Assembly: GCA_028023455.1 (NCBI GenBank)
Contig: JAQFVV010006451.1
Span: forward strand, 915,501-979,500
DNA length: 64,000 nucleotides
Direction: 5' to 3'
Origin: Epiperipatus broadwayi
Lineage: Eukaryota > Onychophora > Udeonychophora > Euonychophora > Peripatidae
The position numbers were made by a program, and so were the translations under genes. The notes beneath the pieces were generated by a model. It made no database searches. It was not told the origin of the DNA and saw nothing but the letters and a program-made list of their open reading frames with translations. Positions 1-11,454 of this stretch are shown here, one piece after another (position 1 is the stretch's first letter; every line of letters begins with the position of its first letter).

Positions 1-387
1 ATTTAGTGTATGAAGAAAACTAATGAAATATAAAGAAAAAATAGAAACATAAATGGTGCAGAAAAATATTCTTTTGATTATTTTTACTGAATAATGTGAT
101 ATTTACGATCTATCAGGTCATATGATGCACATGATCTCGTGAGTAAGAGATTATGTAATTTTAAAATATTCAAGAAGCAGATTAAAATAACAAATCCATT
201 CAATTGATCAAACTGAGTTTTGTTTTACTCAGAACTCGTAGCAATTAATATATCACTTTCCAATAGTACAGTACACTGAAATAGGGTAAAAATAAGAACA
301 GGAAGCTTCTAATTTGAAAGGAAGTAGATGAAAGATATTTCAAATATCAGAAAGAAGCTGCTAATCATTTGAAATTTTTATTAATTA
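1..387. other. AT-rich sequence without recognised features
   Basis: No coding region, RNA gene or clear repeat was recognised before the first family-A repeat. Confidence 0.5.
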
Positions 388-660
388 TGAAGATTGGCTG
401 TCTTAATATGAAGCTGAGCAATGATTATATATATATGGAGATAGTAATCTGGACCAACTTATAAATGCTGGTTTAGCATGAAATATGCATATTGGTGATT
501 ATTTATCTTTTCAACATGTGTGATCAGGTGGGTCAGCAATATGAGATGGCACGGAGAGTTGAGGGTCATGTGAAAGTCTGAGTTTGAGTCCCTTATATAT
601 TACATTATACATGCAGGTGTGTGTAAACCTGTACAGTGTATTAAGTTAAATAAAACATTA
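388..660 (+). repeat. Family-A dispersed repeat, copy A1 (partial)
   Basis: It shares with copies at 1464-1875, 8556-9225 and 9230-9665 the blocks 'ctatcttaatat', 'aatctggaccaact', 'tgctggtttagcatgaaat' and 'gggtcatgtgaaagtctg'. The right end has a decayed version of the family's terminal hairpin (caggt...acctg). No coding capacity is visible, so this is a non-autonomous element of unknown class. The left half of the family consensus is missing here. Confidence 0.7.
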
Positions 661-1299
661 TAAAAAATACATCATGAGAAGTATAGTTTTTGTTCATGTT
701 TAAAATTGATAAATCTTGACAAATGTAATTAGAAAGAGAAAGTACATGAAAAAAAAAGAATAATTACAAAAAGTGATAAATTTAATATATTAAAGAGTAA
801 AATATTTTGATGGGCATAGCAGGGTTATAGAAGTGAAATATAAAACAAATCAAAAAATCATTATCAAAAAAAGAAGAATGAATTGGAAAACTAAGAGTAT
901 ATGTTATTTGTATATTAGAAATAATTATTTTGTTAAACTAATTGAAAAAAAAGATAGATTAGATTATAATAAAGGATATTATAATAATAAAAAATAAATA
1001 AGATTAATGTCTGATGAAGTTAAGAAATGATTAAATTCTAGTTAAAATATTATATATTTTGGAGAGGAAGGGATTTACTAGATGCCACTGAATTTTCTTT
1101 CAACAATTATCATTTCATTAAAAGCAAAGAATAATACAGAAAATGGAAAGATTTTAGAACAATTAGCTCCAACTTTCTTTTGCTAAGCTGCTTTTGTAAG
1201 TTTTAACTAAATGTATTAAATTAGATGTGTTTTTATTTGAAGAGCAAATAGGGATTATTTTGTAGTAGATTTTAAAAAGAGAGACGTAAGAGTCCCACA
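661..1299. other. AT-rich sequence, no gene seen
   Basis: Mostly A/T-rich simple sequence. A short stretch near 1010-1055 faintly resembles the LINE RT region that should precede the fragment starting near 1300, so the LINE may begin here, but the match is too weak to annotate. Confidence 0.4.
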
Positions 1300-1463
1300 G
1301 GAAGAAAAAACAAGTAATAGCTACAAATATCATGGTCAGATTAGTAATGCAGACAGGAACATAATAGCAAAAATTAATCATAATGAAATTTGGATGGAGT
1401 ACTTATAATTTAGTATGCAAAAGGAAATATGTCTATGTGTTTGAAAAACACTTTTAATATCTA

Positions 1464-1875
1464 GGGTATATGAACACAGACTTTCACACAACCGACCACT
1501 CTCCACACTATTTCATAACACTGATACACTTGATCACATATACGTCGAAATGATAAATAATCACCAAATATATATATATATTTCCTGCTAAACCAGCAAT
1601 CATCAGTTGGTCCAGATTACCATCTCTACACATATATGCTATAAGTGCTCAGATATATATTAAGATAGCCAATCCTCGTACTTTAATGGACAGGCTTCAA
1701 TCCACTCCACACTCCAACTCAACTGACCATCAAATTGAAAATCTGATGATGGAATGCTCAAAGGCCATCCTGAGGCCAAGTTTCTTGTCACACCCATGTT
1801 GATCTAAGGTCAATCTGACCCCTCATGTACAGGACATAATCCATTCAATACATATAGAAGGGATGGACAGACATA
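1464..1875 (-). repeat. Family-A dispersed repeat, copy A2, inside LINE L1
   Basis: About 410 bp in reverse orientation, running from 'agggtatatgaacacag' to 'gggatggacagac'. LINE sequence stops at its left edge and resumes at its right edge. A short direct repeat 'atatct' occurs at both borders and may be the target duplication. The terminal hairpin seen in A3 is missing. No ORF is visible and the class is unknown. Confidence 0.7.
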
Positions 1876-2129
1876 TCTACTATGTTTTATTCATTCTTAC
1901 TTATGGAATATGAGAGCTGTACACTTATAGATAGGGGTGATATTGAAAATGTTTAACAACGGGTACACCAAAAAAAAAAAAGGAAGATAGAAGATAAATA
2001 AATAATATTTACTTACTATATTAATATTATTTTCAGCTTTATTAAGAGATTATAGAAAACATATTATAAATAATCACTCAAACAAATCATACATATCTAA
2101 TAACTTCCACATCATACTTTGATTTACAC

Positions 2130-4175
2130 TTGATGTATTGGGAATTTTTGTTTCATGAAGTTATCACTAACCAAATGATGTCCTTCTCTCAGCCATGATT
2201 TAACATGCTGAATGGCATCAATACTTCTAAAGATTTTCCCATCAAATTTATTGTCATTAAATGACTTGTTGTACCAACTAGCAAATGATTTCTTTTCACA
2301 TCAATTATATAATTCATCACACTGAACCATACCTTTCAGTTTCTGCTGAGTTTGCAACAATTATAAGTTCAAAATACTGCTTGGAATATTTTTCTGTTTT
2401 ATATCTCTTCTATCAACAAAATCTCGAAAATCGTTAACCGAAACTGTAAATTTTATTACTTTATTACTTTCACTGTCAATTCATGGTGCTTTACAAACAT
2501 CACCTGGTCATGTTTCAGAATTTAATATATTGAAACATTCTAAAAGATTATTATACTTTTTAATTTTTATTGTGAAAGACCAAACACGCTTTTATTTGTT
2601 TTACTAAACAATCAGACAATTTTTCTCCAGAAGATACAATTGATGTTTGTTTGTTTTTTTCTATAAACCTCAAATTGAATACTGTGCATTTTATTTATAA
2701 CAATATCTTCTGGTTGTTTCTCATATGTTCCTTTATTTTATTTTAAAATTTCAATTACAGTTAGAGTTCATCTTATTAATCTGTCTGCCTTAATAATTGA
2801 AACATTTCTTTCCTGAAAAGCTGTAGAAATTTCTTTTAATCATTCATTATAGCTAAATCAATTTAAAAAAATTTGTTTTGAAATTATAAAACAATTACTT
2901 TTTGATTACTTTGATTGAAATGAATATACAAGGTTTCAGATGATTTTGAAACTGCATTTACAATCCTGGCACTACAGGTCACCCATCGAGGTACAAATAC
3001 TCATCCTATTTTTATTACTTCAGTACCAAAGTGTTTGGCAACATTATGTAATTCCTTCTGATATTTATTGGTAGTATGATAATAAATATAAACTTTACAT
3101 GGAAAAATGTTTAAAATGGTTCACTTCTTTGACATCTTTAATAGCATCATCTAGAGACAATTGAATACGATGTGCTAGGTAGTGTCAAATGCAAATACCT
3201 GGTAATTTTTGTTCAAGTCTTTTGGCTACATCAGACATTTTTCCTGACATCACACTAGCGCCATCTGAACAAAATCCGATGAGATTTTCAATGAAACATG
3301 ATTCTTCAAACCAAGGTTTTTTCCATCTCCAACAACAGACTTTTAAAATCACTTCTGAAGTAGTTTTCTCTAATTGACTATAAAAACTGTTAAACTATCT
3401 TCAGAATCTTTCATACCAGCATTTAAATAAATGATTAAAATGCTTTTATATGAAGTGGTTGAAACTTCATCAATAATAATATAAAATTTTAGAACTTGAA
3501 TTAATAAGATTTCCAAAAATATTTATTCCTGTAGATATATCATCATGACAAGAGATACCATAAATCTTGAGTATGAAGAAATTCACAAACCTTCATTATT
3601 TTTATTTTGCAAAGCTATTAAATTTGGAAAATCACTAAATGGTTTGTTTTTAATTATGAAATAAGCCATATTAAAAAGATATACTGTGCCATTCAAATAC
3701 TTTTTATTAGCCACATCCGAACTTTTTTTGCATAATGTTTTGTTCAACTGTTTTGATTATTTCCTCAGCTTTTATATTTGATGTTGATTCATTATGTTGT
3801 TTCATTTTTTCCTTGATTGATGATTGTAAATTTTCTTTCTTTGACCCATGACCATTGACAGAACATGATGTCCATTTTAATGAAAGGAGTAAATGTTTAG
3901 CACTTTCAACATTTAAAGACCCTACTTTTGAACACCAATTACATCCAACATTTTACTTTTAAAATAATCCTGTTGTGAAGTATTCCAAAAATGTAATAAA
4001 GGTGAACTACTGTTAACTGATAGCTCTGGAGGAGTAGCTACAAAAGACATTTCAGATTGTTCCGAAAATCAAGTGGCTATTGTTATTTGTATTTGTTCTT
4101 CATTGTTTTTATTGGATTTTTACATTTGTCCAAAAAATCATCCAGTGAACATTGTCTTTTCATTCTAAGGACAAA
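2130..4175 (-). pseudogene. hAT transposase remnant, KIAA1586-like
   Basis: The minus strand reads as a degenerate hAT transposase with many stops and frameshifts. From the N-terminus: a short leader MKRQCSLDDFLDKCK (near 4163), a PFSDFPNLIALQ-like segment (near 3630), a core GFCSDGASVMSGKMSDVAK (near 3270), AHRIQLSLDDAIKDVKE (near 3170), then FVPRWVTCSARIVNAV (near 2990). The end resembles the hAT dimerisation region (AETER near 2345, SHLMTINLMGKSL near 2250). The order and the DGASVM...RIQLS...RWV pattern fit the hAT family that gave rise to vertebrate KIAA1586/ZBED-like genes. No long open frame survives, so it cannot encode active enzyme. The family call rests on motif recognition from memory. 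Confidence 0.78.
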
Positions 4176-4387
4176 GCACATAACTATTTTACAGTAATAG
4201 ATAAAGTAAGTAATTTAAAAATAACTTACCCCAACAACAAAATGTTATCAATAATTGATTGTACAAACTTCAAATTCCCTTAACATCATACACTTTTGTC
4301 ACTAACTTGAACTAATAATAATAGGACATCGCAATTATATTGACTGAACACTTTTTTTTTTAATTGGAGACTTGATTGTCTAAACCT

Positions 4388-4512
4388 GTCAGTTTCAACC
4401 ATGCTTCTATATGGAATGTGTCAGCGTCAGTTAAGAAACAACAAAATAATATCATTCCTTAACTCACACTGATGTTGACACTTCCCATAGCAGCACAGTT
4501 GAAATTGATAGA
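4388..4512. repeat. Imperfect inverted repeat in hAT leader
   Basis: A left arm starting 'gtcagtttcaacc' and a right arm ending 'gttgaaattgatag' are roughly reverse complements over about 50 bp (for example 'tgtcagcgtcagttaag' against 'cttaactcacactgatgttgaca'-like sequence), with a ~20-bp loop. It may be a small foldback insertion or a subterminal part of the hAT element. No coding signal. Confidence 0.5.
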
Positions 4513-5177
4513 TCTCGAACAGGATCTTTAGCAACAGGGGATTATACATATAAATGGAAAAATGTGGGTGATTTAGTCTGCAAGTTATATAAGGAAGGCA
4601 TAGAGAATATTAGGCCTCTTTTAATTGAATATAAATGCTTAAAAGTAGAAAAGATACAAATAATAAAGTTGTGGAAGAATAAATATAAGGAAAGTGATTA
4701 TACAGAAAGTGGGTTGATTTTTATGCTGGGCTTGGGAAAAGATAATGGGGATTTAGATATAAAAGTAATGGAGTTGACAAAGATTATGGTGTGAAAATGG
4801 GATGGAACAGGTATGGGAAAACATAGGGTGGGGAATGAAAAGGGATGGCAGAGTGGCTAACAGGTTTTTCTGGGCATAGCTGCTGAGAGATTCCTGATTC
4901 CTTATAAGGAGAAGTCACAGTGCATCAAATCACATCACATCTAAACTAACTAAATTATAACATATTTAAAGATGTAATTGAAAATAAAACTTATAATTTT
5001 TTTGGTTTTTATTTACAATTTTTTTATTTTATTTTTTTTTAAAAGTGGGACATAATTGATTTATTATATTGTGGAGTTTGTTTAACAACAATTTCAACAA
5101 CGGTTATACCGTACCTGTGGATACCTGCTGAATATTACCCCTGCTTATAGAAGAGCAAAAAAGAGACTGCAACTAGG

Positions 5178-5671
5178 GAGTAGAGCAGTGGTCTTCAACC
5201 ACTGGGCCACGGACCGGCACTGGGCTGCATAAGTTTTTTGCTGTTCCATGCTAGACTGGCAAAAAAGTTTGTGATAACAAAGTAATAAGATTTTAAACTT
5301 TTAATTAATATAAACAATTTTTATTTATTTTTTCATCGCACTTTTACCTGATTTAAAAAAAAGAAACAGAACAAAAACAAACTCTAATCAATCATACATA
5401 AAATAATTTGTTTTTCTAGTTATCACAGATGTTTATGGGGGAGGGGGGATATAATTAAATTTTTTATTACTTTTCTAAAAAAATTCAAAATTTTAAAAAA
5501 AAAAAGTTTTTTATTTTACAAACTCCAGATATATATATAACTTCATCTAAGGCTAAGCTGTTTATATCTTTAAGAAAATTTATCTATAGACTTCTGCTAG
5601 TCCACGCGAAACATTATTCTTATTTTTACCGGTCCGCAGGTGTGAAAAGGTTGAAGACCACTGGAGTAGAG
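5178..5671. mobile_element. hAT-type MITE with perfect 8-bp target duplication
   Basis: The element body is 5186-5663 (478 bp). It starts CAGTGGTCTTCAACC and ends GGTTGAAGACCACTG, a perfect 15-bp terminal inverted repeat. Both sides carry GAGTAGAG (5178-5185 and 5664-5671). It has no transposase ORF; the interior is A/T-rich. This is a textbook non-autonomous hAT element, and its TIR differs from that of the neighbouring hAT at 1932-5143, so another hAT family mobilised it. LINE L1 continues on both sides. Confidence 0.93.
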
Positions 5672-5814
5672 AGTTATTATACTGGGAGTAACAAGAAATG
5701 ATCAAAGGTGAAATACTTGAGTGAGAGGACAAATGATTATTACTAATATCATTAAAAGAATTACGAGATTGAAATACTTAATCATTACTGAGCATGCATA
5801 GAATATATTATATT

Positions 5815-5905
5815 ATGCATATACATGTAATAATTAGCAATTATATGTATATACCACTAAACATCACATGATCACCATTTCTACTGTATGGAGAGTTTTG
5901 CCTTT
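5815..5905. repeat. Family-B repeat fragment, inverted junction
   Basis: 'ccactaaacatcacatgatcacc' is the reverse complement of the family-B tail seen at 27910 and 62645, while the following 'ctgtatggagagttttgcct' is in forward orientation. The fragment is therefore the junction of two opposed family-B pieces. It follows directly on the end of LINE L1. Confidence 0.6.
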
Positions 5906-8555
5906 GTTTATATGTATATACATGTATTGGTCCTTGAATTATTATTCTACAAGTCTTATAAAATGTATGAATACAAATGTTCCTATCTTGTATGAAATTT
6001 GTGTTGGTATTTGATGGCAAATAAATACAAGCTTTAAAATCAAGTTATATTTATGATATATTTAAATATCAGACTATCAATATGAATGTGGAGATGCAGT
6101 TGTTCCAAATTACCAGTTCACGTGATGAATATGCTTATTCCCAAAATACATGTCCAGTCAGAGTAGTCTTAGAAGTAATTACGGTGTAATGGAATGCGAG
6201 ATGAGAGATATGTTTATAAATTGGAAATCCATTAGGTTACATATATTTCTAGACGTAATCATAAATTATTATTATTATTATTATTAGATACATATACAAT
6301 TGTATATATTACTATATGCAGATAAATTTGCATATATATATATATATGTATGAAAGCTTAATAAATTTCTTGTCACACAAATTATTTATTTACTCAAAAG
6401 ATGCTTCAAAAATCAATTTAATTAGAATTAATATTTAATTATGACATACGTAAAGTTACAAAAATTGAAATAAAATATTGCATAAGTTAATTCAAAAATT
6501 ACAATTTTGTAATGTTCCTTTATAAAATATTACTCTTTTTTTTTTTTAAAAATTTCTATTAATGGTAGAATATTAATATTTTTATTCAACTTTTACAATT
6601 AATTTTACAAATTTAACCCTTTATGTTTCACCGCAATAAAATAAAAATATATTATTTGTTTGTTAAAATTAACATTTATAGAATTATGCGTATAAATTAA
6701 CTAATTTGTTTTTCTTATGTTTCCACGCTGGCTGCGTCCATAGGTGAGGCGGTCAGACGTCAAGTACCAAATGGAAATAGACATTAAAACATCGTATATG
6801 AAATATATTTTTTAATAAATATTTTTTAGGCTTCTTTCAGATCCTGAAATTGATCAGTGAGACCCCGCATTTACATAATTTAATTGTTAATAGGACTTTT
6901 GCATTTAAAATATAACCTTTATACTATTTGTACACAATTAAACAACTGTTAAGAACCTAGTAAACATCTATAACATGGAGTTCCCATACAAAAAAAAAGG
7001 CAAAAAGATTATTTTATAATATTATGATTAAATTTACTAGTATTATAATGTGTGTGTGTGTGCATTCATATTAAGAAAATGGATTTCATAATGAAGAGCT
7101 AATGCATCTTCCAGACAGATTGAATAAAACTTTAAATTATTTGCAGTTTTTAATCAGACTTGAAACTGTTTTAAGATAGCTAAACTACAATCAACTCAAC
7201 TAAACACTCAATATTAGTTGGTAAATTGATATTTAGCAATTTTTAATTAAAAGGTGAACAGAATAAAAAACCTCAAACCCTTGCTATCTAGCAGTTGCAA
7301 TATCTAGTAAGTAGTGTCTTCACCTTCATAATTGTCCTGTGAAGTATTAGTGGAGAGACTTATGCTTTGTAGGACTCTCTTTACATATTAGGTTAGGGTA
7401 ATCAAAGCAGATAAGACAAAGATATTAAGTTTAACACCTATAAAAATATGACCAGTATTAAAGTATGCATCATACTATAATCTTTTCAATGAACAGATAC
7501 TCATCAGATCAATCATATTAATTTGGAACTTTTATACTTTTACTAAGAATAGCTAGACAGTCATTTACTGGATTCTAATAGATAGTTACCTGGGTCGGCT
7601 ACTTGAAAAAAATCTCAAATCAATTGGGACTTGAAATTTACTAACATACATAAAAACAAAATGTTTTTGTTTTACACAGAACATGTTTGATATGTATATC
7701 ATATCTTAAATAAATGTTTTTATTTAAAAAATTGTAATAATATTTATGAAGTAATATTATTAGAGTTTTAGAATCACTTAATAAATTCATCACATCTGTA
7801 TTGTCATTTGGTAAATGTCAGTTGATTAAATCAAGGCTTTGCTAAGAATGCTCGATGTCCATATTAGAACTTGGAGAATAGATGAACGTGAATTCATGTT
7901 TGTCTATAATAAATTTATTTTTATCTAACTAATGGATTGATCAAAGAAGGCATTACTTGCAGGTTTATTAGATGACTGTGAAAGTTGACTTATAAGTGAT
8001 TATTATGCTACAGACAATAGAAATTTATTAATTCAAAAATATTAAATATTCTTAGTGATACAAATAATAGTCTGTGTTATATGGTTGTTAAAATTAATAA
8101 AAGAATTAAGTACAATTGGACAATAAGATTTCACTGGAGAATCAGGAAAGTAGGTCTGAACATTAATTTGTTGATGAATACCATATAATAAAACCAAAAC
8201 ATTTATAAAATGGATAGACATATGTATTTAATACATATACTATACATGAATGTGTATAATAATTATATAATGTAGTAGAATTACGTGTAAATTATGTGTA
8301 ATCAATTAGATTTATAAATTCATACTGTACTCCTCATTAAATATAAACTTTAAGATCATAAACTATCATCTAATCCTAACATTAAGACCACCCCTTTCTC
8401 ACTATAAATGTATTTTAGATCTAACCATTACTATTAAGTAAACTTAAGATTTGAACATTTTAATATCAGAACGTCTTTTTAAATTTATGTACTGTAAATT
8501 AACTTATTTATCTTTGAAATATAAATGGTTGTGCAGTAAATTGTAAACGCATACA
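5906..8555. other. AT-rich stretch without recognised genes
   Basis: I see an ATT microsatellite (6265-6286) and short AT and GT runs (near 6336 and 7050). A small CpG-containing block lies at 6720-6770 and could be the end of an unknown repeat. No exon, RNA gene or classified element is recognised. Confidence 0.5.
6265..6286. repeat. (ATT)n microsatellite
   Basis: About seven uninterrupted TTA units. Confidence 0.9.
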
Positions 8556-9225
8556 TATATATATATAAATCCATTTATAACTGAAACACACAGGCTTATT
8601 ATATACCTGTGTTTATATATAATATATATGGACTATATGAGCACAGACTTTCACATGACCCACCACTCTTCACACCATTTCATAACACTGATACACTTGG
8701 ACCCATATGTGCTGAAAAGATAAATAATCACCAATATTTGTATTTCATGCTAAACCGGCAATTGTCAGTTGGTCCAGATTACCATCTCTACATATATATG
8801 CTATAAGTGCTCAGATATATATTAAGATAGCCAAGCCTCATACTTTAATGGACAATCTACTCCACACTCCAACTCTTCAACCGTCCATCCAATTGAAAAT
8901 CTGGATGATAGAATGCTCAAAGGCCACCCTGAGGACGAGATTCTTGTCACATCCATGTTGACCTAAGGTCAATCTGACCCCTCATGTACAGGACATAATC
9001 CATTTAATACATATACAAGAGATGGTAATCTGGACCAACTGATGATTGCTGGTTTAGCATGAAATACATATATAGGTGATTATTTATCTTTTCAGCACAT
9101 ATGTGTTCAAGTGTATCAGTGTTATGAGATGGTGTGGAGAGCAGTGGGTCATGTGAAAGACTGTGCTCATATACTCTATATATTACATACATAAACACAG
9201 GTATATAATAAGCCTGTGCATTTCA
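8556..9225. repeat. Family-A inverted pair, copies A3 (-) and A4 (+)
   Basis: A3 (8556-9003, minus) and A4 (about 9015-9225, plus) meet head to head, so the right half of the family occurs twice as a palindrome. Both outer ends keep the terminal hairpin ACACAGGTATATAATAAGCC / TGTG. A3 is the longest example with that terminus and gives a consensus of roughly 450-470 bp. Apparent ORFs on both strands here (8609-8806, 9004-9198) are mirror translations of the same repeat, not genes. Confidence 0.75.
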
Positions 9226-9229
9226 GTTA

Positions 9230-9665
9230 TTTCATAATAGAGATGTCTGCCCATCCCTTCTATATGTATTACATGGATTATGTCCTGTACATGAGGGGTC
9301 AGATTGACTTTAGGTCAACATGGGTGTGACAACAATCTCGGCCTCAGGGTGGCCTTTGAGCATTCCATCAACAGATTTTCAATTGGATGGAAGGTTGAAG
9401 AGTTGGAGTGTGGAGTACATTGAAGCCTGTCCATTAAAGTGGGAGGATTTGCTATCTTAATATATATCTGAGCACTTGTAGCATATATGTGTAGAGATGG
9501 TAATATGGACCAACTGATGATTGCTGGTTTAGCATGAAATACATATATTGGTGATTATTTATCTTTTCGACATATGTGTGTTCAGGTGTATCAGTGTTAT
9601 GAGATGGTGTGGAGAGTGGTGGGTCATGTGAAAGTCTGTGCTCACATACCCTATATATTACATAA
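9230..9665 (+). repeat. Family-A dispersed repeat, copy A5
   Basis: A forward copy from 'tgtctgcccatccct' to 'ccctatatattacat', immediately after A4. It lacks the terminal hairpin. Within it occur all the family landmarks (paired 'ggtcagattgac...ttaggtcaacatgg', 'ggcctcagggtggcctttgagc', 'tgctggtttagcatgaaat'). The ORF at 9574-9789 is repeat sequence running into its flank. Confidence 0.75.
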
Positions 9666-10153
9666 ATCCATTTATGTAAATATAGAAAAGCAGTCTACAC
9701 TGAAACAATACCAAAAATCTCAATCTGTTTGTTGTCATGGCAACATTTATTGTGATAAAAGTGAATACCCACTTTTATTTATGATCTAATATGTTTGCAT
9801 AGACATTAAAGATTGACATTTGACTGAAATAGATTGAAATTTACCATGCAAAGAAAATTAAATAAATTTTATTAAACAGGTAAATATAACCTGTTTTAAA
9901 AGCATACTACCAAATAATCAATTATAACTTTCAAACTGCACTGAAATTATGTATTACTTAGATAATAGAGCTAACAATGTTCAAGGCTAGATTGGTTTAT
10001 AAATCTAAATACATGAGAACAGTTCACACCTAAACAATACCAAATGCTAAACGTTAAATAATTATTACCTGTAAATAATCTAATTGTATCATTGCCATGA
10101 CAACAGACCACTTGTATTTTGTTTATTTAAGTACTAAACCTATTATACATTAT
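9666..10153. other. Unclassified AT-rich spacer
   Basis: No gene. The paired segments near 9693-9745 and 10020-10105 ('acaataccaaa', 'ttg(c)catgacaac') resemble each other weakly and may be halves of an old inverted repeat. Confidence 0.35.
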
Positions 10154-11127
10154 AGTCAAAATAAAAGTCATAGATCATTTCATAGATCACATGACCCTAT
10201 CTCTTAAGCTTGTAAGTTATAAACAGTGAGGATTGCCAATTCCTCTACAAGCTTTATGATAAATGCTTAGCCAGAGCCAGCACTTAAAATATCTCTGTCA
10301 GGAACCCCTCCCCAAACCCCTGACCATGGTTTCGTGCTTTGGCACTCCTCAGAGAGGTGTCAGGGTAGGTTCAGACACTAGATCTAAAAATACCAACCCA
10401 AAGCTAAGCACTTAGCTAAAATCTATCTATTGAGTGGAAAATCTGAAATTTTCAGACATGTACATGTCTTCAAACCCAGCTATCCAACTCAAATAGCTAT
10501 ATGGGGCTGATAGATCTTCAGCCATGCCACATAGTAGTAGTCATAGCAATATAAAATTGCATAAGACTTTTTGGCAGAGACTATAAATAGTCAAAATAAA
10601 AGTCATAGATCATTTCATAGATCACATGACCCTATCTCTTAAGCTTGTAAGTTATAAACAGTGAGGATTGCCAATTCCTCTACAAGCTTTATGATAAATG
10701 CTTAGCCAGAGCCAGCACTTAAAATATCTCTGTCAGGAACCCCTCCCCAAACCCCTGACCATGGTTTCGTGCTTTGGCACTCCTCAGAGAGGTGTCAGGG
10801 TAGGTTCAGACACTAGATCTAAAAATACCAACCCAAAGCTAAGCACTTAGCTAAAAGTTATCTATTGAGTGGAAAATCTGAAATTTTCAGACATGTACAT
10901 GTCTTCAAACCCAGCTATCCAACTCAAATAGCTATATGGGGCTGATAGATCTTCAGCCATGCCACATAGTAGTAGTCATAGCAATATAAAATTGCATAAG
11001 ACTTTTTGGCAGAGACTATAAATAGTCAAAATAAAAGTCATAGATCATTTCATAGATCACATGACCCTATCTCGTAAGCTTGTAAGTTATAAACAGTGAG
11101 GATTGCCAATTCCTCTACAAGCTTTAT
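10154..11127 (+). repeat. 435-bp tandem duplication, 2.24 units
   Basis: The unit begins 'agtcaaaataaaagtcatag'. It starts at 10154, 10589 and 11024, an exact 435-bp period each time. Units 1 and 2 are almost identical (one visible difference is 'aaaatctatc' against 'aaaagttatc'). The third stops after about 104 bp at 11127. The unit includes a relatively GC-rich core ('aacccctccccaaacccctg') and a hairpin-capable 'cttgtaag...ctacaag'. No ORF is evident. A related single copy lies at 17322-17506, so the unit is a dispersed repeat that became locally tandem. Confidence 0.92.
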
Positions 11128-11247
11128 AAACTGTGAATTGAAAGACTGTATGTAATAGTTAATTACCATTATATATTATTATTTTTGTTATATATATATA
11201 TAATAAATTAGTGAAATGTTTTTAATGTACGATAATTAAAAAGGTTT
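11128..11247. other. Short AT-rich spacer
   Basis: No feature beyond TA dinucleotide runs. Confidence 0.5.
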
Positions 11248-11454
11248 TTTTTATTATTTACTTTTCTATGTTCAGCTAAGCATGCTTTCGGTGTGATCCA
11301 TCAGAATCATAGCTATCACTGATTGGTTAGTTTACTTTTCTAGATACAGCTAAATATATAGGGCAGAATTCCTAACCAATCAGTGAGAGCAATGATTCTG
11401 GTGGACCACACTGAAAGCACACTCTGCTATATCTACAAAAGTAAATAATAAAAA
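11248..11454. mobile_element. Foldback MITE
   Basis: A ~207-bp palindromic element. Its ends are perfect inverted repeats: TTTTTATTATTTACTTTT (11248-11265) and its complement (11437-11454). The internal arms also pair for about 75 bp with mismatches, for example 'gcatgctttcggtgtgatcc' with 'ggaccacactgaaagcacac' and 'cactgattggttag' with 'ctaaccaatcagtg'. No ORF. Transcribed, it would fold into a long hairpin. A diverged half-copy lies at 19005-19070. Confidence 0.8.

Larger units (their letters stand above)
1932..5143 (-). mobile_element. hAT DNA transposon, complete but decayed
   Basis: A 3.2-kb element bounded by short terminal inverted repeats (left TAGGGGTGATATT, right AATATTACCCCTG, one terminal and one internal mismatch). 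It is flanked by a perfect 8-bp target duplication, CTTATAGA, at 1924-1931 and 5144-5151. Eight-bp duplications and CAGGGG-like ends are typical of the hAT superfamily. The transposase remnant lies on the minus strand (about 2130-4175). The element inserted into LINE L1, whose sequence resumes exactly outside the duplications. The region 4176-5143 is its 5' leader plus a hairpin at 4388-4512; no further gene is recognised there. Confidence 0.87.
1300..5782 (+). mobile_element. RTE-type LINE fragment L1, split by three later insertions
   Basis: Segments 1300-1463, 1876-1931, 5144-5185 and 5664-5782 align in order with the C-terminal part of the good LINE copy at 43430-43790: the region encoding YKYLGQIINTDG, then MCLKR, LTYGSETWTL, the LQTTQRS stretch and GVTRRDQ. 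Between them lie a family-A repeat, a hAT transposon and a hAT MITE. Removing the three insertions and one copy of each target duplication restores a continuous LINE match. Stops and frameshifts show it is long dead; it is the oldest layer of the stack. Confidence 0.8.

Noticed and set aside
4564-4794. 76-codon plus-strand ORF in the hAT leader
   Set aside because: No recognisable domain, lies inside a transposon and is biased to Lys/Ile as expected from AT-rich DNA.
8609-9198. Two similar ORFs on opposite strands
   Set aside because: They are translations of the two opposed family-A copies; the family shows no coding conservation elsewhere.
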